Of a DNA stretch of 64,000 nucleotides, positions 33,301 to 45,572 are shown one piece after another. Position 1 is the stretch's first letter; every line of letters starts with the position of its first letter. Origin of the DNA: Anthoceros angustus. Taxonomy: Eukaryota > Streptophyta > Anthocerotopsida > Anthocerotales > Anthocerotaceae. The stretch lies in assembly GCA_010909165.1 (NCBI GenBank), contig MU008155.1:2418001-2482000 (forward strand). Direction: 5' to 3'. The notes beneath the pieces were generated by a model. That model saw only the letters and a program-made list of their open reading frames with translations. It ran no database searches and had not been told where the DNA came from. A program made the translations under genes and the position numbers.

Positions 33301-35510
33301 ATGGCTAATGATGATGCTCCTGTTAGCGTTGTACCTTACACATGGGTGGAATGATTCCTAGAATCGGATGCCCACATTGGTTTCTACATTGAAGACGCAA
33401 GGAAGCATGAGGATGAGGTGGTGACGCTCCTTCCTTACCTTGGAACTTCCAAGCTAAAGACCCTTCCGGACCGCTTTCTAAGTATACCTTGAAGTTGGTA
33501 GACGTGGTCGATTTGATCATGGAAGTCAAGCAAAGAAGACCTCAACCATGCCTCCCACCATGGCCGATCTAGAAAGGATGATGACCGGTAGGAGTGGGCA
33601 CCACCATCCCTAAGGCGCAACAAAATAGCGAGCAATTTGGGAGTGAAGCCGCTTTAGCCAGATGGTGATGGAGGAGGTCCGGACACGAGGTATCACGGAG
33701 TGCATTGGCATTCTATTCACAAGTCGTATAATGTGTATCGATGGCACGCCATGCGAAATCTGGCCAAGAAGTTCCACCAGTTCATTTGGGGCGATTCGAA
33801 AGGACATAGATGCGATTCGGGACTTGGTGCAAATCAAGTTGTTTTATGTGGCTTCAAGCGTCGAATACGAGTGAAGCTCAACTTCAAAGATCCCGTGATC
33901 CTTAGAGACATATCTACGGTGCAATCTGGATTGGGTGGCCACTACGATTGGCAAGGAAGCATGAGGATGAGGTGGTGACGCTCCTTCCTTACCTTGGAAC
34001 TTCCAAGCTAAAGACCCTTCCGGACCGCTTTCTAAGTATACCTTGAAGTTGGTAGACGTGGTCGATTTGATCATGGAAGTCAAGCAAAGAAGACCTCAAC
34101 CACGCCTCCCACCATGGTGATCTAGAAAGGATGATGGCGGTGTGGTGGAAGCACCACCATCCCTAAGGCGCAACAAAATAGCGAATACCGGGAGTGAAGG
34201 CGCCTTTAACATGGTGATGGAGGAGGTCCGGACACGAGGTATCACGGAGTGCATTGGCATTCTATTCACAAGTCGTGTGTGTGTCGATGGCACGCCACGT
34301 GCCGACTCACGCTCAGAAGAAGTTCCACCAGTTCATTTGGGGCGATTCGAAAGGACATAGATGCGCGATTCGGGACTTGGTGCAAATCAAGTTGTTTTAT
34401 GTGGCTTCAAGCGTCGAATACGAGTGAAGCTCAACTTCAAAGATCCCGTGATCCTTAGAGACATATCTACGGTGCAATCTGGATTGGGTGGCCACTACGA
34501 TTGGCAAGGAAGCATGAGGATGAGGTCGGTGACGCTCCTTCCTTACCTTGGAACTTCCAAGCTAAAGACCCTTCCGGACCGCTTTCTAAGTATACCTTGA
34601 AGTTGGTAGACGTGGTCGATTTGATCATGGAAGTCAAGCAAAGAAGACCTCAACCACGCCTCCCACCATGGTGATCTAGAAAGGATGATGGCGGTGTGGT
34701 GGAAGCACCACCATCCCTAAGGCGCAACAAAATAGCGAGCAATTTGGGAGTGAAGGCGCCTTTAACATGGTGATGGAGGAGGTCCGGACACGAGGTATCA
34801 CGGAGTGCATTGGCATTCTATTCACAAGTCGTATAATGTGTGTCGATGGCACGCGTGCGACTCACGCTCAGAAGAAGTTCCACCAGTTCATTTGGGCGAT
34901 TCGAAAGGACATAGATGCGCGATTCGGGACTTGGTGCAAATCAAGTTGTTTTATGTGGCTTCAAGCGTCGAATACGAGTGAAGCTCAACTTCAAAGATCC
35001 CGCATCCTTAGAGACATATCTACAGTGCACGCTCGGATTGGGTGGCCATCACAGTTGGCGGAAGTAATAGGGTTTGTGAGGATGGAAGTTCAACAAGCGC
35101 AAATTCTTCTCCCGTAGTGCATGCGAGGCCTTCCACATGGTGTGTATATCGAGAAGAAGAGATGAAACAACCGCAGATGTGCCAAAAGATGCTCGTAGGG
35201 AGACCACATATGAGGCTTTCGTTTTTGAGAACAGTCAAGGCCAAATAGGTACGGTCCAGCAAGTTGTTGAGGTTGAGGGGGCACACCATTCTAGCACCAA
35301 AACCTACAATTGTTGGTATAAAAAAGAGGAAGCTGGAAAAGCATACGACCATAAGGCGATCATAATGGGGCTGTATGATACCAAGGAGCTCAATCATCCC
35401 CTCACAGATTATTTGGTTGAGCTTCAGGCTTCACCGAAGTTCCATTGAGTCAAGCTACACGCATAGCCGAGAAGTGCCGCTCTGCTCTCCGGCTGCAGAA
35501 GAAATCCTTG
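33301..35510 (+). pseudogene. Block b, U7 first copy with internal triplication
   Basis: ATG at 33301 (MANDDAPVSVVPYTW start). The middle of b, from gcaaggaagcatgagg to ggccactacgattg, occurs at 33397, 33951 and 34504. The last copy runs on to the end of b. The frame 35137-35448 is open for 103 residues (VPKDARRETTYEAFVFENSQ, then CWYKKEEAGKAYD, then NHPLTDYLVELQ) and is the best-preserved C-terminal part of b in the window. Confidence 0.5.
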
Positions 35511-35534
35511 GTTCATCCATCCATCCGACAAGAA

Positions 35535-35905
35535 CCCACAAGAAAGTACTCTAGCGCCTTGAGCTCACAAGAAAGTATTTGGCCTTCAAACTCACGCAGG
35601 ACCAATACTTTAGTGCTGCCTTCCAACTCACGGGATAATAGTCTAGCGCCTTCAAACTCAGGACCCATACTCTCGCCTTCCAACTTACGAGGATAATACT
35701 CTAGCCTTCAAACTCATAGAAAAATATTCTAGTGCCTTCCAACTCACAGGATAATACTCGCCTTCAAACTCACAGACCCATACTCGCCTTCCAACTTACG
35801 AGGATAATACTCTAGCGCCTTCAAACTCATAGAAAAATATTCTAGTGCCTTCCAACTCACGGATAATACTCTAGCGCCTTCAAACTCACGAGAAAAATAT
35901 ATTTG
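35535..35905 (-). repeat. Block c, U7 expanded minisatellite
   Basis: About 11-12 repeats; a run of three to four repeats (about 35660-35760) is repeated at 35765-35870. It is similar in kind to the expansion in U1 but has different breakpoints. Confidence 0.82.
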
Positions 35906-35923
35906 GCTCCTTCTTAGATCCAT

Positions 35924-36438
35924 TGTTAAATACTCTAACGCCTTGGACTCACACTAGGAGTTCAACACGTCATGGCTCACTCACACTGGGAGGTCACTAT
36001 GTGAGAAACTTTGCGAGCAATTGGAGCAACATAAGTCGCCAAGGGAGTGTGGATCGCGCATTGGGAGAGGGAAAAGGGCATGAGGATCGGAGGCGGAAGG
36101 GAAGGAAAGAGAGAGGTATGTAGAGAAGATATGGGTGAAAAAGGATAACATGAGAAAACAATATAAATATGGAAGATGAAGAGAAGGGAAAATGGGAAAA
36201 TGGGAAGGGAGAAACAAAAGAAATGAGAGGATATGGAGAAATAGTAAAGAATCTTCCTCTTGAGCGAGGAATGTTTTATTGAAAGGCAAAAAAAATGGTA
36301 TATATACGGCCGAGTGAGTTGTAACTGTCATCGAGCGAGTTGAATGCCGAAACTTACTCAACTATATCAAATGCTATTAAACATTGTTTTACGTCTTACC
36401 TTCGCAAACGTGCCTAAACCTCACTTTGATCGGTGATC
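35924..36438 (-). repeat. LTR copy 7a (U7), truncated at its U3 end
   Basis: Typical up to cactttgatcggtgatcta, where it fuses to the middle of block b. The TGTTGTGG terminus and PPT are missing, so it lacks the outer 60 bases or so. Confidence 0.65.
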
Positions 36439-37255
36439 TAGAAAGGATGATGGCGACGTGTGGCGGAAGCACCACCATCCCTAAGGCGCAACAAAATAGC
36501 GAAACGGGAGTGAAGACGTCGGCTTTAACAGGCATGGTGATGGAGGAGGTCCGGACACGGTATCACGGAGTGCATTGGCATTCTATTCACATTATAATGT
36601 GTCGATGGCACGCTACGTGCCGACTCACTCGCTGAAGAAGTTCCACCAGTTCATTTGGGCGATTCGAAAGGACATAGATGCGATTCGGGACTTGGTGCAA
36701 ATCAAGTTGTTTTATGTGGCTTCAAGCGTCGAATACGAGTGAAGCTCAACTTCAAAGATCCCGCATCCTTAGAGACATATCTACTGATTACACTCGGATT
36801 GGGTGGCCATCACAGTTGGCGGAAGTAATAGGGTTTGTGAGGATGGAAGTTCAACAAAGCGCAAATTCTTCTCCGTAGTGCATGCGGAGGCCTTCCACAT
36901 GGTGTGTATATCGAGAAGAAGAGATGAAACAACTGCAGATGTGCCAAAAGATGCTCGTGGGGAGACCACATATGAGGCTTTCGTTTTGAGAACAACAAGG
37001 CCAAATAGGTGCAGTCCAGCAAGTTGTTGAGGTTGAGGGGCACCATTCTAGCACCAAAACCTACAATTGTTGGTATAAAAAAGGCTGGAAAAGCATACGA
37101 CCGTAAGGCGATCATAATGGGGTCAGATGATACCAAGGAGCTCAATCATCCCTCACAGTTATTTGGTTGAGCTTGAGGCTTCACCGAAGTTCCAGCTTGG
37201 GTAGCACATAGCCGGTGAGAAGTGCCGCTCGGCTCTCGAGCATGAAGAAATCCTT
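36432..37255 (+). pseudogene. Block b, U7 second copy, N-terminally truncated
   Basis: Starts in the gatctagaaaggatgatg region, joined to LTR sequence. Frames 36384-36635 and 36678-36878 cover the middle of b. Confidence 0.4.
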
Positions 37256-37279
37256 GGTTCATCCATCCATCCGCTCCGA

Positions 37280-37541
37280 ACCCACAAGAAAGTACTCTAG
37301 CGCCTTGAGCTCACAAGAAAGTATTTGAGCGCCTTCAAACTCACGGACCAATACTTTAGTGCCTTCCAACTCACAGGATAATAGTCTAGCGCCTTCAAAC
37401 TCACAGGACCCATACTCTCGCCTTCCAACTTACGAGGATAATACTCTAGCGCCTTCAAACTCATAGAAAAATATTCTAGTGCCTTCCAACTCAGGATAAT
37501 ACTCTAGCGCCTTCAAACTCACGAGAAAAATATATTTGGCT
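37280..37541 (-). repeat. Block c, U7 second minisatellite
   Basis: Eight to nine repeats with small losses in the cacagg positions. Confidence 0.82.
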
Positions 37542-37556
37542 CCTTCTTAGATCCAT

Positions 37557-38092
37557 TGTTAAATACTCCGCCTTGGACTCACACTAGGAGTTCAACACGT
37601 CATGGCTCACTCACCTGGGAGGTCACTATGTGAGAAACTTTGCCGAGCAATTGGAGCAACATAAGTCGCCAAGGGAGTGTGGATCGGCGCATTGGGAGAG
37701 GGAAAAGGGCATGAGGATCGGGAGAGAGAAGGGAAGGAAAGAGAGAGGTATGTAGAGAAGATATGGGTGAAAAAGGATAACATGAGAAAACAATATAAAT
37801 ATGGAAGATGAAGAGAAGGGAAAATGGGAAAATGGGAAGGGAGAAACAAAAGAAATGAGAGGATATGGAGAAATAGTAAAGAATCTTCCTCTTGAGCGAG
37901 GAATGTTTTATTGAAAGGCAAAAAAAATGGTATATATACGGCCGAGTGAGTTGTAACTGTCATCGAGCGAGTTGAATGCCGAAACTTACTCAACTATATC
38001 AAATGCTATTAAACATTGTTTTACGTCTTACCTTCGCAACGTGCCCTAAACCTCACTTTGATCGGTGATCTAAGACCCCCATCTCCACAACA
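37557..38092 (-). repeat. LTR copy 7b (U7)
   Basis: 536 bp. It shares the unusual gtaactgtcatcgagcgagttgaatgcc string with copy 7a, so the two descend from one recent duplication. Confidence 0.65.
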
Positions 38093-38463
38093 CTCCCTCG
38101 TCGATCCGTTCTTCGTTCTCGCCGCCATGACGTCCATCGTGCATGCTTCTCTGCGTTCCTCGGCATCCTCTCGACCATCTGGTGGCTTCTCAAGCTCGCG
38201 ACTCACCCGATCTCATATGAGCCAAAAATTGAAAGCCTCGAGCAAGCCGGGAGTAGCCAGCAGATCCGAAAAGAGCGCCAATGTTCAACACGCAAGAGCC
38301 GCTTGCGGTCCAAGATGCATGGCGTAAGTATAGAAAGGTTTAGAATTGCGAACTCCAACCTTTGCCTCCTGGATGACGGTGAGAAGAGCTTATGAAGAGT
38401 GGTGATCAAGGTGTGTCAAGGCGGTCAACGCCTTCCCTCAAGGTTCGCCGAGCTCGAGCTCCA

Positions 38464-38893
38464 TCACCCGATAAGCTTCCTTGCTCGAGTCCTATACCTC
38501 TTACATGCTTCTCGTGGAGTACCTTGGATCAGCCTTGGTGAGCGTGTCGATTTGTTATCGCCAAGACGACATACATGGTCCCTTGAGCTAAACATGAGCA
38601 ACCACCGTGGGATGAAATGGTGTTGTATCTCCACATGTTTGGTCCTTGTGTGCGTGTTGGGTTGTAGGTCATGGCAATTGCATCGATGGTCGCATAGTAG
38701 TTTGGTTGGTTGATCCCGCCTCCCACGGATGTCGCCAGAATTGTCGAATCCAAGGAATCTCCTTTTGCCGCTAGGGAAGTTCTGCATACTCCGCCGGTGG
38801 AGGCACACGATCGCAAGCAATTGCATCCCTGTGAGACTAACCGTTGTTGAGGATCATGCAAGAGTGCGGTAGACTTGCGTGCATCCGATCACC
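38464..38893 (-). pseudogene. Copia RNase H fragment, truncated (U7)
   Basis: The RNase H part only, as in frame 38529-38861 (LAAKGDSLDSTILATSVGG and HVCRLGDN-like shifted end). It breaks off at 38894-38902, where minisatellite sequence follows. Confidence 0.78.
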
Positions 38894-38900
38894 GTATTTG

Positions 38901-39111
38901 AGCGCCTTCAAACTCACGGACCAATACTTTAGTGCCTTCCAACTCAGGTGGATAATAGTCTAGCGCCTTCAAACTCACAGGACCCATACTCGCCTTCCAA
39001 CTTACGAGGATAATACTCTAGCGCCTTCAAACTCATAGAAAAATATTCTAGTGCCTTCCAACTCAGGATAATACTCTAGCGCCTTCAAACTCACGAGAAA
39101 AATATATTTGG
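38901..39111 (-). repeat. Block c, U7 third minisatellite, shortened
   Basis: Seven repeats. The first repeats and the catccatccggctccgaaccc lead-in are missing because of the join with RNase H sequence. Confidence 0.8.
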
Positions 39112-39128
39112 CTCCTTCTTAGATCCAT

Positions 39129-39663
39129 TGTTAAATACTCTAACGCCTTCTGACTCACACTAGGGAGTTCAACACGTCATGGCTCACTCACACTGGGAGG
39201 TCACTATGTGAGAAACTTTGCCGAGCAATTGGAGCAACATAAGTCGCCAAGGGAGTGTGGATCGCGCATTGGGAGAGGGAAAAGGGCATGAGGATCGGGA
39301 GAGAAGGGAAGGAAAGAGAGGTATGTAGAGAAGATATGGGTGAAAAAGGATAACATGAGAAAACAATATAAATATGGAAGATGAAGAGAAGGGAAAATGG
39401 GAAAATGGGAAGGAGAAACAAAAGAAATGAGAGGATATGGAGAAATAGTAAAGAATCTTCCTCTTGAGCGAGGAATGTTTTATTGAAAGGCAAAAAAAAT
39501 GGTATATATACACGGCCGAGTGAGTTGTAATCATCATCGCTTGAGAATGCCGAAACTTACTCAACTATATCAAATGCTATTAAACATTGTTTTACGTCTT
39601 ACCTTCGCAAACGTGCCCTAAACCTCACTTTGATCACCGTCTAAGACCCCCATCTCCACAACA
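39129..39663 (-). repeat. LTR copy 7c (U7)
   Basis: 535 bp with typical ends. Its U3 half, the polypurine tract and the following f block were copied into U8. Confidence 0.65.
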
Positions 39664-40020
39664 CTCCCTCGTCGATCCGGTTCTTCGTTCTACGCCGCCA
39701 TGACGTCCATCGTGCATGCTTCTCTCGCATGTCTCATCCTCGACCATCTGGTGGCTTCTCAAGCTCGCGACTCACCCGATCTCGAGCCAAAAATTGAAAG
39801 CCTCGAGCAGTAGCCAGCAGATCCGAAAAGAGCGCCAATGTTCAACACGCAAGAGCCGCTCCGGCCATAAGATGCATGGCGGTGGTATAGAAAGGTTTAG
39901 AATTGCGAACTCCAACCTTTGCCTCCTGGATGACGGTGAGAAGAGCTTATGAAGAGTGGTGATCAAGGTGTGGCGTGGTCAACGCCTTCCCTCAAGGTTC
40001 GCCGAGGAGCTCGAGCTCCA

Positions 40021-40827
40021 TCACCCGGATAAGCTTCCTTGCTCGAGTCCTATACCTCTTACATGCTTCTCGTGGAGTACCTTGACCGTGCCTTGGTGAG
40101 CGTGTCGATTTGTTATCGCCAAGATCGACATCAGTGCCCAAGCTCGCTTATGAGCAACCACCGTGGGATGAAATGGTGTTGTATCTCCACATGTTTGGTC
40201 CTTGTGTGTGGTTGGGTTGTAGGTCATGGCAATTGCATCGATGGTCGCATAGTAGTTTGGTTGGTTGATCCCGCCTCCGGATGTCGCTCGAATTGTCGAA
40301 TCCAAGGAATCTCCTTTTGCCGCTAGGGAAGTTCTGCATACTCCGCCTTGGAGGACAGTACACAAGCAATTGCATCCCTGTGAGACTAACCCGTTGTTGA
40401 GGATCATGCAAGAAGCGGTAGACTTGCGTGCATCCGGATCTCCGCCATGCATTTGAGTAGGAGGTTAACTAGTACAAGCTTCGGAAGTGGTGTTTTGTAT
40501 ACAAGTCCAAGGGATTTGCAGCCCTTCAAGTAGCGGAGGATGCGCTTGACGCTAGTCCAAGGGATTTGGCATCTTCAAGTAGCGGAGGATGCGCTGACGC
40601 TAGTCCAAAGGCTCTCCCATGGTTGGAGAGGTATCTTGATGCAATATTCACACTGTGACATGTCCGGCCCGGTCCACATTGCCAAATAGAGTAGGCTATA
40701 CGGCCTACATTGTGAGGGCACTGGGACATCTCATGAGCTTCTTCCGTTGTGGGGCGGTCATCGTGGATAGCTTCTCGGGAAGCAATAGGAGTGGAGCGGG
40801 CTTGGCATCGCCACTTCAATCTCTCCA
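40021..40827 (-). pseudogene. Copia RT C-terminus + RNase H fragment (U7, last)
   Basis: Frame 40021-40452 is open for 143 residues from the pol stop through HEKHVRGIGLEQGSLSG, SLAAKGDSLDST and further. Frame 40526-40828 carries NIASRYLSNHGRAFG. A 57-bp stretch around the tcaagtagcggaggatgcgc string is duplicated within it. Confidence 0.83.
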
Positions 40828-41113
40828 CTCGGCCCTGTCACACGGATGAACAAGGCGCCGGAGAATTGCATGAACGCACATCGAGAGCGTCAAGGGGTCC
40901 TTGAGTGCCGACGGTGCAATGATTACCTACGAAAGTGATTGTAAGGTGGTGTTTAGTTGCTAGCTTGCACACTAATAGCAAGTTCTTGGTCATTGCGGCA
41001 CGTGGAGAACGCCATTAATGGTGAGCTCTCCATCTTCCCTTCCTTCCCTTCCCATGTCATGGCTTCACGATAAGCTCACATGCATAGAATAAATATTATT
41101 TTGATAAATTAAA

Positions 41114-41272
41114 AAATGGTATATATACACGAGTGAGTTGTAATCTCATCGTGCTTGAGAATGCCGAAACTTACTCAACTATATCAAATGCTATTAAACA
41201 TTGTTTTACGTCTTACCTTGGCGTGCCTAAACCTCACTTTGATCACCGTCTAAGACCCCCATCTCCACAACA
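41114..41272 (-). repeat. LTR copy 8 (U8), U3 end only
   Basis: Only the outer 159 bases, from the TATA box to TGTTG, are present. The rest is replaced by block a through the join in the A-rich run. Confidence 0.65.
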
Positions 41273-41643
41273 CTCCCCTCGTTCGATCCGGTTCTTCGTT
41301 CTACGCCGCCATGGCGTCCATCGGGCATGCTTCTCTGCGGTGTTCCTCAAGATCCTCTCGACCATCCGGTGGCTTCTCAAGCTCGCGACTCACCCGATCT
41401 CATATGAGCCAAAAATTGAAAGCCTCGAGCAAGGAGTAGCAGCACAGATCCGAAAAGAGCGCCAATGTTCAACACGCAAGAGCCGCTTGAAGATGCATGG
41501 CGGGCGTAAGTATAGAAAGGTTTAGAATTGCGAACTCCAACCTTTGCCTCCTGGATGACGGTGAGAAGAGCTTATGAAGAGTGGTGATCAAGGTGTCTTG
41601 GCAGTCAACGCCTTCCCTCAAGGTTCGCCGAGCTCGAGCTCCA

Positions 41644-42456
41644 TCACCCGGATAAGCTTCCTTGCTCGAGTCCTATACCTCTTACATGCTTCTCGTGGAG
41701 TACCTTGTGCCTTGGTGAGCGTGTCCGATTTATATCGATGTCGACATCAGTAGCTGCCCAAGCTCGCTTATGAGCAACCACCGTGGGATGAAATGGTGTT
41801 GTATCTCCACATGTTTGGTCCTTGTGTGCGGGGTTGGGTTGTAGGTCATGGCAATTGCATCTTGATGGTCGATAGTAGTTTGGTTGGTTGATCCCGCCTC
41901 CGGATGTCGCTCGAATTGTCGAATCCAAGGAATCTCCTTTTGCCGCTAGGGAAGTTCTGCATACTCCGCCGGTGGAGGCACACGATCGCAAGCAATTGCA
42001 TCCCTGTGAGACTAACCCGTTGTTGAGGATCATGCAAGAGTGCGGTAGACTTGCGTGCATCCGGATCTCCCGCACCGCATTTGAGTAGGAGGTTAACTAG
42101 TACAAGCTTCGGAAGTGGTGTTTTGTATACAAGTCCAAGGGATTTGCAGCCCTTCAAGTAGCGGAGGATGCGCTTGACGCTAGTCCAAGGGATTTGGCAT
42201 CTTCAAGTAGCGGAGGATGCGCTTGACGCTAGTCCAAAGGCTCTCCCATGGTTGGAGAGGTATCTTGATGCAATATTCACACTGTGACATGTCCGGCCCG
42301 GTCCACATTGCCAAATAGAGTAGGCTATACGGCCTACATTGTGAGGGCACTGGGACATCTCATGAGCTTCTTCCGTTGTGGGGCGGTCATCGTGGATAGC
42401 TTCTCGGGAAGCAATAGGAGTGGAGCGGGCTTGGCATCGCCACTTCAATCTCTCCA
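41644..42456 (-). pseudogene. Copia RT C-terminus + RNase H fragment (U8)
   Basis: Near-copy of the last f block of U7. Frame 41644-42075 runs 143 residues from the natural stop with HEKHVRGIGLEQGSLSG. The RT end piece 42203-42457 matches that of U7 almost residue for residue. Confidence 0.83.
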
Positions 42457-43291
42457 CTCGGCCCTGTCACACGGATGAACAAGGCGCCGGAGAATTGCAT
42501 GAACGCACATCGAGAGCGTCAAGGGGTCCTTGAGTGCCGACGGTGCAATGATTACCTACGAAAGTGATTGTAAGGTGGTGTTTAGTTGCTAGCTTGCACA
42601 CTAATAGCAAGTTCTTGGTCATTGCGGCACGTGGAGAACGCCATTAATGGTGAGCTCTCCATCTTCCCTTCCTTCCCTTCCCATGTCATGGCTTCACGAT
42701 AAGCTCACATGCATAGAATAAATATTATTTTGATAAATTAAAATAATGCAGATATAAACTAATATTTACATAAATCATGAATATTACTATTTTCATTTAG
42801 ATATTATAAAGTTAATCAGATTGTACTATAATAAATACTAAAATACAATATAGTAACCCTTTACCTATTGAAAACTTATTTAATAATCTATTAATAAATA
42901 AAATCTCAAACTCATCGAAATATGGGACATGGGGCATGGAACTCGTTTTTCTATTTGGGCTATATATGTATGAGCCCCACCATCTATATTCAAACATGAT
43001 ATATCCAATCTCATTGTATGATAAAGAATACTATGGGACATAGTGCATGGAACCCATTTTTCCTATTTGGGCTATATGTATGTGAGCCCCACTATATTCA
43101 AACATCATATATCCAATCTTGATGTATGCTAAAGAATATCATTATCACCCATTCTTTTGAATTTTATTAGAATGTTTAGTTTTCTCATGGTTCTCTCTCT
43201 TAGGTTATCATTAGTTTGATGTAGAGTTACCTATCCATATTATTGGGTTCTTTCTTTATTCTTATTTGCCTTTGGTCCTTTCTAGTCTATT

Positions 43292-44370
43292 ATGGCTAAT
43301 GATGATGCTCCCGTTAGCGTTGTACCTTACACATGGGTGGCAGTTCCTAGAATCGGATGCCCACATTGGTTTCTACATTGAAGACGCAAGGAAGCATGAG
43401 GATGAGGTCAGTGACGCTCCTTCCTTACCTTGGAACTTCCAAGCTAAAGACCCTTAGGACCGCTTTCTAAGTATACCTTGAAGTTGGTAGACGTGGTCGA
43501 TTTGATCATGGAAGTCAAGCAAAGAAGACCTCAACCACGCCTCCCACCATGGTGTCTAGAAAGGATGATGACGTAGGTCGTGGAAGCACCACCATCCCTA
43601 AGGCGCAACAAAATAGCGCGAGCGGTGGGGAGACGTCGACTTTGCGGGCATGGTGATGGAGGAGGTCCGGACCAGGTATCACGGAGTGCATTGGCATTCT
43701 ATTCACAAGTCGATAATGTGTATCCGATGGCACGCCACGTGCCGACTCACGGCTCAAGAAGTTCCACCAGTTCATTTGGGGCGATTCGAAAGGACATAGA
43801 TGCAGATTGGGACTTGGTGCAAATCAAGTTGTTTTATGTGGCTTCAAGCGTCGAATAAAGTGAAGCTCAACTTCAAAGATCCCGCATCCTTAGAGACATA
43901 TCTACGATTACCAGGATTGGTGGCCATCACAGTTGGCGAGGAAGTAATAGGGTTTGTGAGGATGGAAGTTCAACAAAGCGCAAATTCTTCTCCCGTAGTG
44001 CATGCGGAGGCCTTCCACATGGTGTGTATATCGAGAAGAAGAGATGAAACAAGCTGCAGATGTGCCAAAAGATGCTCGTAGGGAGACCACATATGAGGCT
44101 TTCGTTTTGAGCAGTCAAGGCCAAATAGACGGTCCGGCAAGTTGTTGAGGTTGAGGGGCACACCATTCTAGCACCAAAACCTACAATTGTTGGTATAAAA
44201 AGAGGAAGCTGGAAAAGCATACCATAGTAAAGGCGATCATAATGGGGTCAGATGATACCAAGGAGCTCAATCATCCCTCACAGTTATTTGGTTGAGCTTG
44301 AGCTTCAAGTTCGATTGAGTGGCTACCTGCATAGCCGAGAAGTGCCGCTCGCTCTCGCAGGAAGAAATCC
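43292..44370 (+). pseudogene. Block b, U9
   Basis: The gctccc form of the start gives MANDDAPVSVVPYTWV. Frames 43580-43858 and 43800-44081 follow, the latter reading VIGFVRMEVQQSANSSPVVH and HMVCISRRRDET. Confidence 0.43.
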
Positions 44371-44396
44371 TTGGTTCATCCATCCATCCGCTCAAC

Positions 44397-44652
44397 CCAC
44401 AAGAAAGTACTCTAGCGCCTTCGAGCTCACAAGAAAGTATTTGAGCGCCTTCAAACTCACGGACCAATACTTTAGTGCCTTCCAACTCACGGGATAATAG
44501 TCTAGCGCCTTCAAACTCAGGACCCATACTCTCGCCTTCCAACTTACGAGGATACTCTAGCGCCTTCAAACTCATAGAAAAATATTCTAGTGCCTTCCAA
44601 CTCACGAGGATAATACTCTAGCGCCTTCAAACTCACGTAAAAATATATTTGG
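44397..44652 (-). repeat. Block c, U9 minisatellite
   Basis: Eight to nine repeats. One repeat lost taat (gaggatactc), which breaks the minus-strand frame midway; frame 44267-44605 keeps the second half. Confidence 0.82.
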
Positions 44653-44669
44653 CTCCTTCTTAGATCCAT

Positions 44670-45196
44670 TGTTAAATACTCTAGCTCGGACTCACACTAG
44701 GGAGTTCAACACGCCATGGCTCACTCACCTGGGAGGTCACTATGTGAGAAACTTTGCCGAAGCAATTGGAGCAACATAAGTCGCCAAGGAGTGTGGATCG
44801 GCGCATTGGGAGAGGAAAGGGCATGAGGATCGGGAGAGAAGGGAAGGAAAGAGAGAGGTATGTAGAGAAGATATGGGTGAAAAAGGATAACATGAGAAAA
44901 CAATATAAATATGGAAGATGAAGAGAAGGGAAAATGGGAAAATGGGAAGGGAGAAACAAAAGAAATGAGAGGATATGGAGAAATAGTAAAGAATCTTCCT
45001 CTTGAGCGAGGAATGTTTTATTGAAAGGCAAAAAAAATGGTATATATACACGGCCGAGTGAGTTATGTATCGTCAGCTTGAGAATGCCGAAACTTACTCA
45101 ACTATATCAAATGCTATTAAACATTGTTTTACGCCTTACCTTGTACGTGCCTAAACCTCACTTTGATCGACGTCTAAGACCCCCATCTCCACAACA
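44670..45196 (-). repeat. LTR copy 9 (U9)
   Basis: 527 bp, typical ends. Two bases are missing in gagaggaaagggc compared with the usual form. Confidence 0.65.
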
Positions 45197-45572
45197 CTCC
45201 CCTCGTTCTTGATCCGTTCTTCGTTCTCGCCGCCATGACGTCCATCGCATGCTTCTGTACATGCCTCAAGATCCTCTCGACCATCCGGTGGCTTCTCAAG
45301 CTCGCGACTCACGATCTCGGCTATGAGCCAAAAATTGAAAGCCTCGAGCAAGCTGGAGTAGCCGAGGCATAGATCAAAAGACCAAGGTTCAACACGCAAG
45401 AGCCGCTTCAGTGCAAGATGCATGGCGTAAGTATAGAAAGGTTTAGAATTGCGAACTCCAACCTTTGCCTCCGGATGACGGTGAGAAGAGCTTATGAAGA
45501 GTGGTGATCAAGGTGTGCTGGCAGAAGTCAACGTCTTCCCCTCAAGGTTCGTCGAGGGAGCTCAGAGCTCCA

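Larger units (their letters stand above)
32567..40940. repeat. U7: heavily rearranged 8.4-kb compound unit
   Basis: Order: a 32706-33300; b 33301 onward with a 553-bp segment in three tandem copies (starts 33397, 33951, 34504); c 35535-35905 (expanded); LTR fragment 35924-36438; a second b from about 36432; c 37280-37541; LTR 37557-38092; truncated f to about 38893; c 38901-39111; LTR 39129-39663; full f to 40940 with a 57-bp duplication near 40545-40605. At least five rearrangement joins lie within the unit. Confidence 0.85.
40941..42569. repeat. U8: short unit lacking blocks b, c and most of the LTR
   Basis: Only about 170 bases of f end and block a precede a join at 41111-41117 (aaaaaatg), after which LTR U3 and f follow. 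From 41114 on it is almost identical to 39491-41113 of U7, including the 57-bp duplication, so U8 is a recent 1.62-kb tandem copy. Confidence 0.88.
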
